64,000 bases of DNA from Stichopus chloronotus (GCA_021234535.1 CM037842.1:8053361-8117360); one strand, 5' to 3'; counted from the first letter of the stretch, positions 1 to 11,802 are shown. The notes: generated by a model from the letters alone, not told the origin. Made by a program: numbers and translations.

Positions 1-3000
1 TAAGGTGGACTCGGCGTGTCATTGGGACGTTTCTTTACTGTTGTTTTGTAGCATATTTTTCCCTTGATACTGCTGAAGACTTCTCTCATGCGTGTGTGTT
101 GGATACCCAAGGGTAATGTGCACGGTAGTCAGCTTCACCATTGTGTGTTGTATTAAACACAGGCGTTTACTGCTGACATCGATCAGTTATGAAAGGTTCA
201 GCATGGCTGGTTCTTTAGCAAATTTGTCATTGAGTTTCTCAGAAATTACAATACATTGTCTCTCAGACAATATATGGCATATTTACATGATGCCGTTGGG
301 CACATTCTCTGATTTCAGACGATGCAAACTATTTCACCTGATAGTTACAAATTCCTCGTACGAATGCTGGTACACCGTCCCATAGACCCCTCCCCTATAC
401 TAGGCCACCGGTCATCCATTTCACGTTATCTTCTGTTAAAATTATACTTCAAACATATGCGTAGTAACAATAGTTATTGGTGCAATAGAAACTCCCGAGT
501 TTCCCTTTTAACCGTGAATGGTCACAGTAACACTGGCACTGATTCCAATATCGGACAGCCCGGGATGAAGCTGGTGTTAAATTTGAGCTGTTAATCTGTT
601 TGAACCAACTGAACTAGTTGCTGTAAGTGCTCGGTTCTCCTTAAAGAAACTGAAAGGACACAATGTTTTGTCTGTATAGCCAAAAATGTCAAAGTGTAAA
701 ATCTATAGACTAATGGACGATTTTACAGACACAGAATTGCTGTCTTCGTAAATGAGCATAAACTGCTTCGGAAATGAGCATTCGCTAAGTATGCAAATAT
801 ATGACAAGAGAGGGACTTGCATCATATGTCTTATACTTTGTTTTATTTTCAAGGATATTCTTTATGTGTCTTTTGTTTTGTTTTGTCATGGTAGCTCGCG
901 TTTTCGTCTTTACATGATAGCGATCAAGCCCGTATGCAGTTTTTTTCAGAGGGGGGTTTGATTTTACAAAAAGTGGAACATTTTACCTGACAATTATGAT
1001 CAACCAATTAAAACCCATTATATATGTTGCTAATGTAAGCCTACTATCATAGGCTGAGCGGAACTACAGATCTTGTAGGGGGTTCGTCCGAACCCCCTGA
1101 CATCCCCCCCCCCCCCACCCGATACGTACCTGGTGTTGTCACTTGCAAAGTATGAAACCTTTGTAGCATATTAAAATGTTCACTATAAAGAAATGCAGAT
1201 GCTGAGAACTACCCCACGTCATCATTATATCTTTTATCACACTTTGAGAAAGGATAGCCTATGTCAAAAACGGTAACAGATATTAGCACAATTTCCAAAG
1301 GATTTTTGTTCCGAGTTTCACTCTGCAAATTTGAATAAAGCGAGCTCTTTGCTAAAGGCATATCAGATGAACTTTAGAAACAGGGGACATATAGGTAGAT
1401 ACATATGTATAATGATAAAGTTCACCTCTGATCACCCTGACGAAAGGTCCTGTAAGGGAGTGTGGATGAGCTACGGGGACATTTTTTTCCTTTTCTTTTT
1501 AAGGCAAAACTATCCATTGACAACAATGAGGATGTCTACAATTACACTGCGTTCTTAAAAAAAGCTGTAACAATTTCTTGCAAGGTAATGGAAGTGAGCC
1601 AGAAAGGTACTTGAATGCGGATTATAGCAAGAGGAGGTTCTGCATACTTAGGATGTTTTAAGAAATGCATTGTAGCGGCTTGGTCTTTTCGTAACTGGCG
1701 TTCAGATCAACTACCAACAACCGAGTTGCTACCCTTGTAAAGTTTCAAATCTTAAAGTCTCGGAGGAAATGAAAAAAATCGTACATTGCGTTGTCAGAAT
1801 TGTGGGTATAAGACCTACCAATGTAACCAGGGATTTTACTAGCGAGCAGATATGGGTTGCAGCTTCCACGAATTCTATTTAGAACTTACTCATTCGCGTC
1901 AGCTATAGTGGTAAGAGAAATTCTACAGTAAAGGACTGGACGGATTTTTCTTTTTGGCAATCTTGACGAGGATATCGGACGGAACATAGGCAATGGAGAC
2001 TTTGCAGTTGTGCCAATCCAGCAACGGAATGGCAGATTTATTGCTTTGACGCTGCACTGGGAGAGGCTTTAATAAAAGCATTATAGATGATATTTTGAAG
2101 ACAAATGCACCGTGTTATTTCAAAACCTTTAGAAGAGAAAGAGTATCTTACGTATAAAAAGACAGTATATTAAGAAAAATCTATTTCGGGATGTCAGTTT
2201 TATGAAGCACCAGCTCTCAAGGTAAGAAATTGTAAATTTTGGTTAATATTTTCTTTTTTGTGTGTGCGTTGTATACAATTATTATCGGCATACTGGCTGA
2301 ATTTGCAGTTTGTAGCCTGGAGAATATTCAGGTTACGTAAAGGGTTGCCTGCGTTAATGGCATCATTCGGATAAGATTTGCAGTGAATTTGGACTTCCCA
2401 TTTGGGGAGAAAGAAAGAAAAAAGTCTAGTTAAATCGTGGGTTGAATCTGGGCATTGTGTACCTGATACCGGTGTGCAACGCTTTATTACAACCCTTTTT
2501 TCGACATGTAGGAACAAACCAGTAGGAACAAACCAGAAAAATATTTCATGAGCCCAATATGAATTCCGGAGAGCTAAAATGTCTGATTTATGTTGGATTT
2601 ACCTTGGCGAAAAAAGTAGACGTTTTGTTCCAAGTGGGTCGTTATGCGATTTTTACTAGAGGTGGGGTAGACTGTTGCAAGTTGTGTTGTTTAGCACGAT
2701 CTTTACTCACTTACTCATTTGAATTAATATCTTTTTGGTACGATTCCTGAAGGGCGTTTTGAAAATAACCTAGGCCTATCTATAAAGTTCATTAAAAAGT
2801 AAGAATATGAGAAGACGGGAGAGGGAGGGGTAAATGTCAGAAATTTGATACATAGTATTATGTCAAGGGGAGGAGGAGGTCTTAAATTTAAAGATGTCAT
2901 CTTCCAATTATTTTAAATATAGTAAAATACTTTCATTTAAACCTCAAAAATGGAAACCAAACGTTTCATCTTTGATGCATTTATCTGTAACTTGTCACTG

Positions 3001-3600
3001 TTTCGGTTATGGATAGGGTTTATAAGGGCTTTTAACTTCCTCGAAAATGTTTTGAGATTTGCCGTCGTTAGTAGTTCATGAGCAATTATTTTGGATGCGT
3101 TTGAGGTTTTTTTTTTTTTTTTCAAGGTGGTTAGCTCATCCTTATACGTAGTATAATAGGGAAAAGATCCTTTTCTCCATTGAACTGCTTTAGTGAATTG
3201 ACACGTAAATGGTTGACCGCCTTACGGGGGCCACTTAAGTATTCAGCTGAAACGAAGTGAAGTTGGTAGGTTTTCTTAGGATGCCAAAAGTCACGTGGAT
3301 CAGGATTACCGATTGTGGTGAGGTGACGGGAAGGGGTATCCAGATGTGTGTGTACGTGTGCTTATGTGGTTGCATGGTATGTATCTAAGTATACCATCTC
3401 CTCCCACAGACGGTAAGTAGGATAAACTTGATAGGTAGATCCACGAGAGTAGGATACAAGGTCCGGATAAGATGTCAAAGTTCTACTATTAGCTATCTAG
3501 ACTATACAAAAAAGGAAATTAGCACTAAGTACCTAACTTTACAAAACAAAAAGTTTGAAGAGATTTTCCCTCTGTCAATAAGTGTAAATTAAGATTTTTT
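1..3600. other. No supported gene
   Basis: AT-rich sequence with only short open frames that have no splice context, recognisable domain or codon bias. It holds a poly-C run near 1104-1118 preceded by a self-complementary GGGGGTTCGTCCGAACCCCC stretch (about 1079-1099), which resembles the edge of an old TIR element. I see nothing else I can support. Confidence 0.6.
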
Positions 3601-3649
3601 TAACGTTAGAGTTATACTTGTTAGCTTTCCAATACGTAAGGTGTTGAAC

Positions 3650-4486
3650 AAATTCATCTATCTTTAAAATGAAACATTTGTTTGGATAGGAGAAGCAGTT
3701 AGTAATGAATATTCATAAGTTGTTTTTCTTTAAAAGGTTTTTTTTAATTGACCTTACAACTAAAGCTTATTAAAGGGGGGGGGAGGAGTCACAAGGCATC
3801 AACAATATGTGGCTATTGTCCTCGTTTCATGGTGAACTGATTGTTAAAGGGTGGCTGAATGAATGGACGCTGGCGGTGAACAATAGTAGCACACAGTAAA
3901 GGTGGCCTTCTCTGTGAACAATGAACTCAAAGGACAGCAATCTGCAAGTACTGTTCTCTAACTTTATGTATCTGAGTAATAATTCAATGTGTTGAATAAA
4001 GTAAAAGAAAGGACATCTATAATAGGGTTTATCAAACGTCCCTCTCGCTCAAAGGTTCAACGACCATCGTCCACAGTTACTACAGGAAAGACGTTAGAGT
4101 TACACTTGTTAGCTTCCAATACGCAAGGTGTGTTGTACAGGTCGCGTACTTCAACCACCCAGCCCCCTAGCTGTTGCAAAATTTTTTAACATATTCAAAC
4201 GCATCTTTCTCTAAAAGAAGTGATTTGTAAATCCAAATTTAAATTTTAACCACTGCTGGGAATTGCAATCACCAGAACTCATGATATAGCTGAATTGAGG
4301 TGACTTTTATGTCACTTCCAAGTTACCATACTCTGACCATGATCGTCTTCACTTTAGTTGCAAGAGGTCAATATTTTGTTCCTTTATTTACCATTTGTTT
4401 TTGTAAGAAAGTCCTTCTATAAATTGCCAAATCAGGGCAAAAGACGTTACTGCAGGCAAGTGCTGACACAAAATATTTTACAACGT
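3650..4486. repeat. Direct repeat, copy 1 (about 840 bp)
   Basis: Nearly the same sequence recurs at 4736-5576 with an offset of 1086 to 1090 bp and a few substitutions and small indels. Shared landmarks include the TTTGGATAGGAGAAGCAG start region, a poly-G run after CTTATTAA, and the TGCAGGCAAGTGCTGACAC end region. Inside each copy is a shorter motif, ACGTTAGAGTTATACTTGTT, which also occurs once just before copy 1 (about 3602). Confidence 0.9.
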
Positions 4487-4671
4487 GAATATCGGAACTT
4501 GACACGTTTTCTTTAACGTTTTCTTAGTTGACATGATCAAGACGACTAAACCCCACCCCCGTAAACGAAGGAATTTTTTCGTGGCTCCAATTTGTGTTTT
4601 TAAAATGGAAAGTTTCCCATAATACGATGAAACCGTTTTTATATTTCATGTAACCATCATTGGATAGGAAA

Positions 4672-4735
4672 GGTCTCAATAAAAACAGAAGCCTCGGAGA
4701 CGTAAGTCTCCGAGGCTTCTGTTTTTATTGAGACC
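4672..4735. repeat. Perfect 64-nt hairpin (30-bp arms, GTAA loop)
   Basis: Left arm 4672-4701 begins GGTCTCAATAAAAACAG; right arm 4706-4735 is its exact reverse complement and ends TTTTTATTGAGACC; the loop is 4702-4705. The right arm ends exactly where direct-repeat copy 2 begins (4736). A perfect 30-bp inverted repeat in otherwise drifting DNA suggests recent formation, for example by template switching during the duplication. It is not at a gene end, so I do not call it a terminator. Confidence 0.95.
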
Positions 4736-5576
4736 AAATTCATCTATCTTTAAAATGAAACATTTGTTTGGATAGGAGAAGCAGTTAGTAATGAATATTC
4801 ATAAGTTGTTTTTCTTTAAAAGGTTTTTTTTAATTGACCGTACAACTAAAGCTTATTAAGGGGGGGGGGGGGGAGGAGTCACAAGGCACTAACAATATGT
4901 GGCTATTGTCCTCGTTTCATGGTGAACTGATTGTTAAAGGGTGGCTGAATGAATGGACGCTGGGGGTGAACAATGGTAGCACACAGTAAAGGTGGCCTTT
5001 TCTGTGAACAATGAACTCAAAGGACAGCACTCTGCAATACTGTTCTCTAAACTTTATGTATATGAGTAATAATTCTATGTGGTGAATGAACTAAAAGAAA
5101 AGACATCTACAATAGGCTTTATGAAGAGTCCCTTTAGCTGAAAGGTTTAACGACCATCATGCACATTCACTACAAGAATGACGTTAGAATTATACTTGTT
5201 AGCCTTCAAATACGTAAGGTGTGTTGTGCAGGTCGCGTACTTCAACCACCAAGCCCCCTAGCTGTTGCAAATTTTTTAACATATTCAAACGCATCTTTCT
5301 CTAAAAGAAGTGATTTGTAAATCCAAATTTAAGTTTTAACCACTGGTAGGAATGGCAATCACCAGAACTCATGATATAGCTGAATTGAGGTGACTTTTAT
5401 TTCACTTCCAAGTTACCATACTCTGACCATGATCGTCTTCACTTTAGTTGCAAGAGGTCAATATTTTGTTCCTTTATTTACCATTTGTTTTTGTAAGAAT
5501 ATCCTTCTATAAATTGCCAAATCAGGGCAAAAGACGTTACTGCAGGCAAGTGCTGACACAAAATATTTTACAACGT
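4736..5576. repeat. Direct repeat, copy 2 (about 840 bp)
   Basis: Second copy of the 3650-4486 segment. It differs by scattered substitutions and by a longer poly-G run (about 4860-4873). A 249-bp unrelated spacer (4487-4735) containing the hairpin separates the copies. The second copy stops at CAACGT, after which the two flanks diverge completely. Confidence 0.9.
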
Positions 5577-6308
5577 CGGTGGCACCATATTGTTTGACCT
5601 CGTCTGATTTGTCACTTCTAATTCTAATTTTTAAACTAATTAGTCGTGATGTGTTTTTTTTTCTTCCCGAGGAGGTGGGGTCCGATCTAATTTAAAGTCC
5701 CGATTTTGTACTCATTTGTATTTAATATGTACCTACTTGGGTTGGGTTAGGTTACAGATTTTTATTATCTGCTCATCAGATTTCTAACAGCACTATGAGA
5801 ATATTAGTTGGAAATTCCATTCTTGCATGCAGCTTTATTGTAATTTGCTTTCAATATGGCCTACAGAGTGTAAACTGTGTGAGTTTGTAGTGTGAACATC
5901 CTAATTGAGAAAGATAAGACAGATAGGCTGACAAATTTGGTCACTTTGTTGATCACGTGATACCAGGAATATTGCTTTATTTTTTTCCAGATCTTACTCT
6001 AACAAGTGATAGCCAATTTAAACCTGTAATGATACAGCGTGATTGTTTTAGAGAATGCAGATAATGAAAAATTAATGGCAAAGCTCCAAAACTACTATTT
6101 CCTTCTCTGACATTCATTTCTGTATATATCTTTACCAGAAGTGCCATGAATTTGAAACAAAAAAATTGATAGCGGGAGGCATTGCAATAAACTAATGGAG
6201 ATTTGGGAGATATCAGTAGGCTGCACCAATCTCCATCACAGTGGATGTATGGTATGCACGTAATTTGTAGTGATCCATTCTACTGTATTCCATTCCTTCT
6301 TCTTTCAG
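5577..6308. other. No supported gene
   Basis: AT-rich. A fair acceptor-like site (TTTTTTTCCAG) ends at about 5989, followed by a short open stretch and a GTAATG donor-like site, but this alone is too weak to call an exon. Confidence 0.5.
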
Positions 6309-6384
6309 TCAAAAAAGATCATCCTTCACACTGGAAGAAGTGGAGAGGCTGATGAAACTGTATCATGAACCGAAAAAGACATAA
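6309..6384 (+). CDS. Candidate terminal coding exon, plus strand
   Basis: A strong acceptor (CTTCTTCTTTCAG) ends at 6308. One leftover base is followed by 24 sense codons and TAA at 6382-6384. The peptide contains RSSFTLEEVERLMKLYHE, which has the composition of an amphipathic helix and looks like real protein; the other two frames close sooner. I do not recognise the family. The upstream partner exon was not found. It may be the last exon of a gene lying mostly to the left, or an alternative end for the exons at 7864 and 9207. Confidence 0.4.
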
Positions 6385-6774
6385 GGCAGAAAGGCTAACA
6401 TGAAAGAAAGTTTAATTACTACGTCTCACCCAGTTGTCAATCGTGTTTATCGTGGGCAGAATAGAGATTCAGCATATATATCAACACATCACCATAATTT
6501 TAGCTCAATTTGAATGATTTTCTAGTATATATACTCTTCTAAAAATTCTCACGCTACACGATTATATACAGCCTAATTTTGTGCTTGTGCCATAGCAATT
6601 ATTTGCATATGCAACATAGTGGTTGATCCAAGGGGTGAGGTTTCAACACTTCCCTTGAGTTTTCAGGATTTTTAACACATATCTTGTTTTTTATTTTTTT
6701 TTAAATTATTTCCTAAAATCACCTTTCTTCCATGGACTCTCAATAAAATATGGAAAATTGTTACTGTTTCTCTA

Positions 6775-7485
6775 AAGCCCGGTTCATACTCACATGATTC
6801 TACATGATTCTAGGGCCGTCTTAAGAGATCATCGGGCCCGGGCGCGGCATTGGAGCGGGGCCCCTCAATCAAGTGTGTTCGAAAAAAGTTGCGTGAAAAA
6901 TTGACATCCTTGACAATCGCTCAAGCATAGACATGCCTGCATTTACCCCCCCCCCCCCCATGTCGCGCATAAAGCATGGAAATTGGAACTTTTATGTGAA
7001 TAACATTTGTGATATATCTAAAAGTTGAAATACATTATAGAAGAGCAATCTTCCAGTTGCTCTCCATTTTAGAGGGCGGTATGCTGAAATTGACACTCAG
7101 AATCCGTTATCAATCTTGTTCAAGAGTATATAAAAGTATTTCCACACAAAAATCTTTTACGCAAGGGTAGATATGATTTTTTGCGCAGAGGTCAATTTGC
7201 GGGGCCCCTGGCATCGCGGGGCCTTGGGCATGGGCCCAGTGGGCCCATGCGTTAAGGCGGCCCTGCATGATTCAACTTTCAACTAAATTAGTGCATATTG
7301 AATTAATCATAAAAGCTGTTTGGAAAAGAACAGCGTAACAATTTCTTTCAGCCCTGGTTGTCTGGAATAGGTGAATCGATGTTGTAGTTAATATTTCACA
7401 TTCATTAATTAACGGCAATTCAAGTTGTGCAATTTTAGTTGAAAGTTGAAATTCGTGTTGAGTTACGCTAGTGTGACCCGGGCTT
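6775..7485. mobile_element. TA-flanked MITE interrupted by a second MITE
   Basis: The ends are inverted: AAGCCCGGTTCATACT on the left against AAGCCCGGGTCACACT read from the right, and each end is bordered by TA (6773-6774 and 7486-7487), as in Tc1/mariner-type insertions. Without the inner insertion the element is about 250 bp. The interior repeats GTTGAAAGTTGAA-like words. No coding capacity. Confidence 0.75.
6811..7265. mobile_element. hAT-like non-autonomous element (455 bp)
   Basis: Terminal inverted repeats are TAGGGCCGTCTTAA on the left and, from the right, CAGGGCCGCCTTAA. It is flanked by a perfect 8-bp direct repeat CATGATTC (6803-6810 and 7266-7273). An 8-bp target duplication with CAGGG-type ends is the hAT signature. 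It contains GC-rich GGGCCCATGC / GGGCCCAGTGGGCCC words near the right end and a poly-C run near 6947, and no transposase. It sits inside the MITE at 6775-7485. Confidence 0.8.
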
Positions 7486-7863
7486 TAGATTCGTGGTCCA
7501 TAAAACTGTCCAAATATTCCAACAGAAAGACTTTTGACTGGGTTTCCTTTCCTAGCAGCACAGCTGTCAGGAATTCTTAGTTTCAGCTCAAGTGAGACCT
7601 AAAGTCTCAAGTTATATCATACTCTTTTCTACACAATGCCCCTCCCCCTATTTTGCATGATTAACACATGGCTCATGTATCAGTGTAAAGACCTACTCTG
7701 GATTGAGTTTAAAATAATTGTAATTTGGTAACTTAACCCAACCACATGCAGGCTAACACAAAATGTCTGGTCTCAAATTTCTGAATTTATTTACTAAATT
7801 TTGGAAAAAAGAATGTTTCCAGCAGTTGCTTAGCGAGTCTTCACAGAAAATGTTAATTTCCAG
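7486..7863. other. No supported gene
   Basis: AT-rich sequence between the nested MITEs and the candidate exon at 7864. No domain, repeat or splice-supported coding stretch seen. Confidence 0.5.
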
Positions 7864-7893
7864 TACATGCACATATCAGAGATCTACGCCTGG
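7864..7893 (+). CDS. Candidate 30-nt internal exon, plus strand
   Basis: Acceptor TTAATTTCCAG ends at 7863 and a consensus donor GTAAGT begins at 7894. The ten codons read YMHISEIYAW and leave phase 0, which matches the phase of the next plus-strand exon at 9207. Being so short, it rests only on splice sites and phase. Confidence 0.4.
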
Positions 7894-8524
7894 GTAAGTA
7901 GAGGGGGTGCATGGAGGAATTGTTGGGCATTTCCTTTTGCTCTAAGTGGAGTTCCACTTAAAGTAAGCAAAGATCCCCAGGAAGATTACAAAGAAAATAA
8001 AGAGAGTAATTTGGTCCACTTCGTGTGTTGTCCTCGTTCACCCACCCATGAAAAATCAAACTTACAAGAGCAAGTGATATGCGTACAAAGTGGCGATTGG
8101 CACTTATTTTTGCTGTGACAGAGGGGACAGAGTGGAGAGGAATGTGGGTGGGTTTATAGATCTGTCAATTTCCCCAATAGTGTGACACAGATTCATTGCA
8201 TTTTCATTCTGATTTACCCCAGATAAGGTCTAAGAATGTATGTTTCACCAAGTAACATGAAAAAAAAATCATTACTTAAAAATATGGATTCTGGAAATGT
8301 ACTCAGTTCAAATCTTTTGCATCTGGACTACCCTATGAATGCAAAAATTTTCCTAATGGCACACTGACACAACACGGATTATTGGAACACCTTTGTGGCT
8401 GGGTAGCAATAAATCATTGAGTTCACATTTCTTTCTCTAACCTATACTTTTGTTCCATCTCATCATATTAAAGAATATCTGTAATGTAGTTATACTGTAT
8501 GTTCTCTACTGTGGCTCCAAAGTA
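7894..8524. other. Putative intron sequence, nothing else seen
   Basis: Would be intron between the candidate exons at 7864 and 9207. An 83-codon open frame at 7867-8118 runs through the donor but has no family resemblance. Confidence 0.4.
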
Positions 8525-8832
8525 CTAGGTAATGTACCAATGTGGATTTCCTTCTGCGCAAATGTACTTTTCGGGAGGCCAAGTACGTTTTTCTCGGCGC
8601 CAATGTACATTTTTGTCGGCGCCAAAGTACTGTTCCGCGGCGCCCAAATACGTTTTCTCGGCGCCAATGTATATTTTCTCCGGCGCCAAAGTAAACTTTT
8701 GTCGGAATATAGAGACGTCGAAACATAGAGATGTCGGAATATTGAAACGTCGAAATATAGGGTTGTCGGAACATAGAGACGTCGGAATACAGGGCTGTCG
8801 AAACATAGAGACGTCGGAACAAAGGGATGTCC
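8525..8832. repeat. Two abutting minisatellites
   Basis: About 8540-8700 holds six degenerate units of roughly 28-30 bp built around CGGCGCCAAAGTAC and ending in a T-rich stretch. From about 8702 to 8830 the period becomes 16 bp (consensus CGGAACATAGAGACGT, seven to eight copies). The block starts GTAATGTACC and ends CCGAATGTACC. Long open frames on both strands here follow from the stop-free period and are not genes. Confidence 0.85.
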
Positions 8833-9206
8833 CCGAATGTACCAGCCCTGTGACCTTTCCTGTTTGGTACTATGTTAAATCTCAACAGCGTTGTGTATAT
8901 GGCTTTGTCGTCATTGAGTGTTTGAGACATTTGAAACTGATGAATTAGTGACCACTAATAATTGTGTGGAATAAATACTGAAAGTATCTTGACAGAAACA
9001 ACTGCCAATCATGCCCTTTGTGCAGGACTGCTAAGGAGAATATATTCTTGTGAGTACTTGACATAGCAGCATTGAATGATGATTTAATAATGAAAAGTAG
9101 AGTACAGTACTGTATGTATGTACTGTAGTATGTCCTGACAACAACCTGTTTCTATTTTCATTTTTAACATTAAATTCATGTATTTCTATGTAATGTTTTG
9201 TTGCAG

Positions 9207-9299
9207 GCTCGAACGATGTACCAGGACAACGAATGGCTGAAAAAGTGGAAGATGCTGCAAGTATATGACAAGATTCGCCACATACTAAACGACGAATGA
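9207..9299 (+). CDS. Terminal coding exon of an unidentified plus-strand gene
   Basis: A strong acceptor TGTTTTGTTGCAG ends at 9206. Thirty codons follow in phase 0, ending in TGA at 9297-9299. The peptide is charged and helix-prone (contains MYQDNEWLKKWKMLQVYDK and ends RHILNDE) and reads as a natural C terminus; no ATG is needed because it is an internal-phase exon. Joined to the exon at 7864 it would give ...EIYAW-ARTMYQDN.... An AATAAA occurs at about 9481 for polyadenylation. I do not recognise the protein. Upstream exons probably lie left of the window or are too short to see. Confidence 0.6.
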   Translation, partial: ARTMYQDNEWLKKWKMLQVYDKIRHILNDE

Positions 9300-9399
9300 A
9301 GCCTGATTTGTATATTTGTTGCATTTTCCACTTCTTCACCCATTATCTATGAAACAGCCTCTTCACTTCTTCCTTACCCAAGTGATGCTCTATAAAAAC

Positions 9400-9680
9400 T
9401 TAACATATGCTAAACTTTAAGGACAGTTGAAACAACTCATGACATGCAAAATATGCACGAGAAAAGGTGAGTTTGACACCAATAAATAACCCTATATGGA
9501 TATTTTTGTCTCAGAAGTATGCTGAATATTGGTCTCTTTTATACACATACTCCTTTAAATGAAAGCAAGCCTTTATGTTTTGTATGTGTGTTTCCAAAAC
9601 ACATTTCGTTTAACTACATGTGGTTAAGTAACACATTCTTTTCACAATATGTAGAAACTATATAGACTGTTGATAATGAA
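9400..9680. repeat. Dispersed repeat, copy 1
   Basis: Aligns with 16985-17275 in the same orientation. Shared words include CATATGCTAAACT, AATAAATAACCC, GAAAGCAAGCC, ATGTTTTGTATGT, AAAACACATTTC and TGTAGAAACTATAT. No ends or coding capacity recognised. Confidence 0.75.
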
Positions 9681-9902
9681 GTTGATGCTTTTGAAATTTT
9701 ACACAACAACATACTTTATCATTATATTTATGTACAATGTATTCTAACAGTGTTTCATCAAACTTCTATATGCAGTTCTTTGATCCCATACCTTTTAATC
9801 CTTTGTTTTAAAATACTGTCAATTTGGATTTGATGCTCCTCTGAGGTTTTGCATTTTCTAGTCAAAATTAAAGAGAAACTACCCATTAACCATCCCACAG
9901 TG

Positions 9903-10159
9903 TTAAAGGCTGTATTGCATCACCCCAGACAGTTTCAATTCTCCCAACCACCTACCTCTAGTCCCTCCCTCAGCCTGTCTTAAATTCCTCCACATGTGTA
10001 ACCAAAACAATGGATCCCTCTGTACGCTGTGTAATACGAGCTGCTCTGCATCTTTCGAATTTGCTGGCAACCTAAGAGTACTGTAACTTAGAACCAGTTG
10101 AGAATTTTCCTTTCAGGGAGGTTAAAATATAGCTTAGGGTGATGCAATACAGCCTTTAA
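9903..10159. mobile_element. TTAA-ended MITE (about 255 bp)
   Basis: Inverted ends TTAAAGGCTGTATTGCATCA and, from the right, CTTAAAGGCTGTATTGCATC. The internal words CCTCCACATGTGTAA and GCTCTGCATCTTTCGAATTT mark the same family at 32733-32936, 35231-35487 and 61561-61826, with a diverged fragment at 22290-22420. Either TTAA or TA could be the target duplication, as the outermost bases are themselves palindromic. Confidence 0.85.
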
Positions 10160-10970
10160 GTTATTGTAAATGCAATTCCATATAAGATTTGTTGCAAAGT
10201 TTCAACCTGAATATTGTGAGCATTATGGTACACATGCAAAATTATGAAAGAAAGTATGTTTGCCTATGAAATAGCTGCATCATATAGGACCCAACTCCAT
10301 TCACTTGTGTGGAAGCTCCAACTAAAATGAGTGTCAGTGAAGATTTTATTGAGTATATATTGCAGCAAAGTTTAAATTCAATGTTGTGGGCATTAATGTT
10401 AACAAAATGTGTTTATATGTAGCAAGGTGTCTGACAGTGTGGAATATGATGCTACTTGTGATACTGTGTAAGTGTTTTGGAATGCTGCACGCTGTTCTAG
10501 TGTATTATAGACCAAAAAGGAAGGGTCTCTCTTTCTCAAGTGGATGTATCCAATACAACATGCTTGGCAGTATTTCATGAAACATCAGATGTGACATGGT
10601 GTCATTGGTGGAGTGATCCATTAGTCATATGTAATGCATTGTGTCTCCAAATATTGTGAAGTAAACCAGCATCCACTTTTAAGTAGAAATGGGACTATCG
10701 AACATTCTCGATACAATTGTAGTAAGTGCACAATTCTTCTTATATCAATTGTTACAATGTTATTTTTTTTTCATTTGTTTTCTCACTGCAATGTGGCCAT
10801 GCAAAAAATGTACATATGATATTTTTGTACAAGTAAAATGTCAGATGCAGTTGGTACATAGGGACATCTGACAGTATGTTTAACGTTAGTTGCATCCTGG
10901 ACCCATCACGTTTTAGCACATACAAGCTAGCTGGTGTAAGCTATTGTGGTCTCTAGAAGGAATTCTATCT
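10160..10970. other. No supported gene
   Basis: AT-rich; only short overlapping open frames with no splice or domain support. Confidence 0.5.
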
Positions 10971-11802
10971 GTCCACAAGTGTTCACAATTTTTCTTGACT
11001 CAATTGCTTTCATGGATTTGTTTGAAACTTGGACACAATGTTTTGTGGGTGGTGGACCATTGTGGGGTATAAAAAAGAAAATTGGATTGAAGGTTCCATG
11101 TGGGTCCTAAGGCCTATTTTCATACTTGGTTCAAAATGCTCCTCCCATGCTTTCATGGATTTGTATGAAACTTAGACACAATGTTTGTCAGGTGGTGCAT
11201 CATTTGGGGTACTAAGAAATTTTGTGTTCAAAGTCCCATGTGGAACATACGTAATTCTGTTGTATTAATTTCTGCCAAAAGCCCCTCCTCCTCCTACAGA
11301 TTCTCTTCTGTTATGTTGATGGTTGTCGTAATAACAATCTGTTCATGGTTTGAAGAAATTTTAAGTCCAAAGTCCCTTGTGGACCCTGTGGCCCATTCAT
11401 GAAATTCTACAAACTGCTTTTCCTCCTACAGGTTCTTTTGTAGAATTTGGTTTTGAATTTGGTTTGTCATAATGATAGTCTGTTATTGATACCTTTTGGG
11501 TGTTCAGGAATTTTGGGTTCAAGGCCCAAGATGGACCCATAGGATTCATCTTGTGAAATATTGCAAAATGTTAAATCCTTTTCTCCTGTTAATGTTAAAT
11601 AGAATTGAAGCTTGGGTAGTGATATGGTAATTTTGGTGCAAGGTCATATATGGCCCAGTGCATGAAATTCTACAAAATACTTTTCCTCCTAAAAAGAATC
11701 TCTTGTAAAATGTTAATGGTTTGTCATTATGGTACTCAATTAGTGGTACCTTGAGGGTGTACAGACTATTTTGTCCGTCCAAGGCCCAAGATGGTGTCCT
11801 AT
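10970..11802. repeat. Degenerate tandem array, about 130-150-bp monomers
   Basis: Successive monomers repeat CTTTCATGGATTTGT, GAAACTTGGACACAATG, TTCAAGGCCCAAGATGG and CCTCCTACAGGTTCT at roughly regular distance. The array is cut by the TIR element at 11803 and resumes at 12360-12510 with TGGCCCATTC and CATAATGATAATCTGTT words. Confidence 0.7.

Noticed and set aside
4672..4735. Hairpin as a transcription terminator
   Set aside because: No gene ends nearby, there is no U-run logic in a eukaryotic setting, and its position marks a duplication border.
8490..8948. Overlapping open frames of up to 146 codons on both strands
   Set aside because: They arise from the stop-free period of the two minisatellites; the translated product is a low-complexity repeat.
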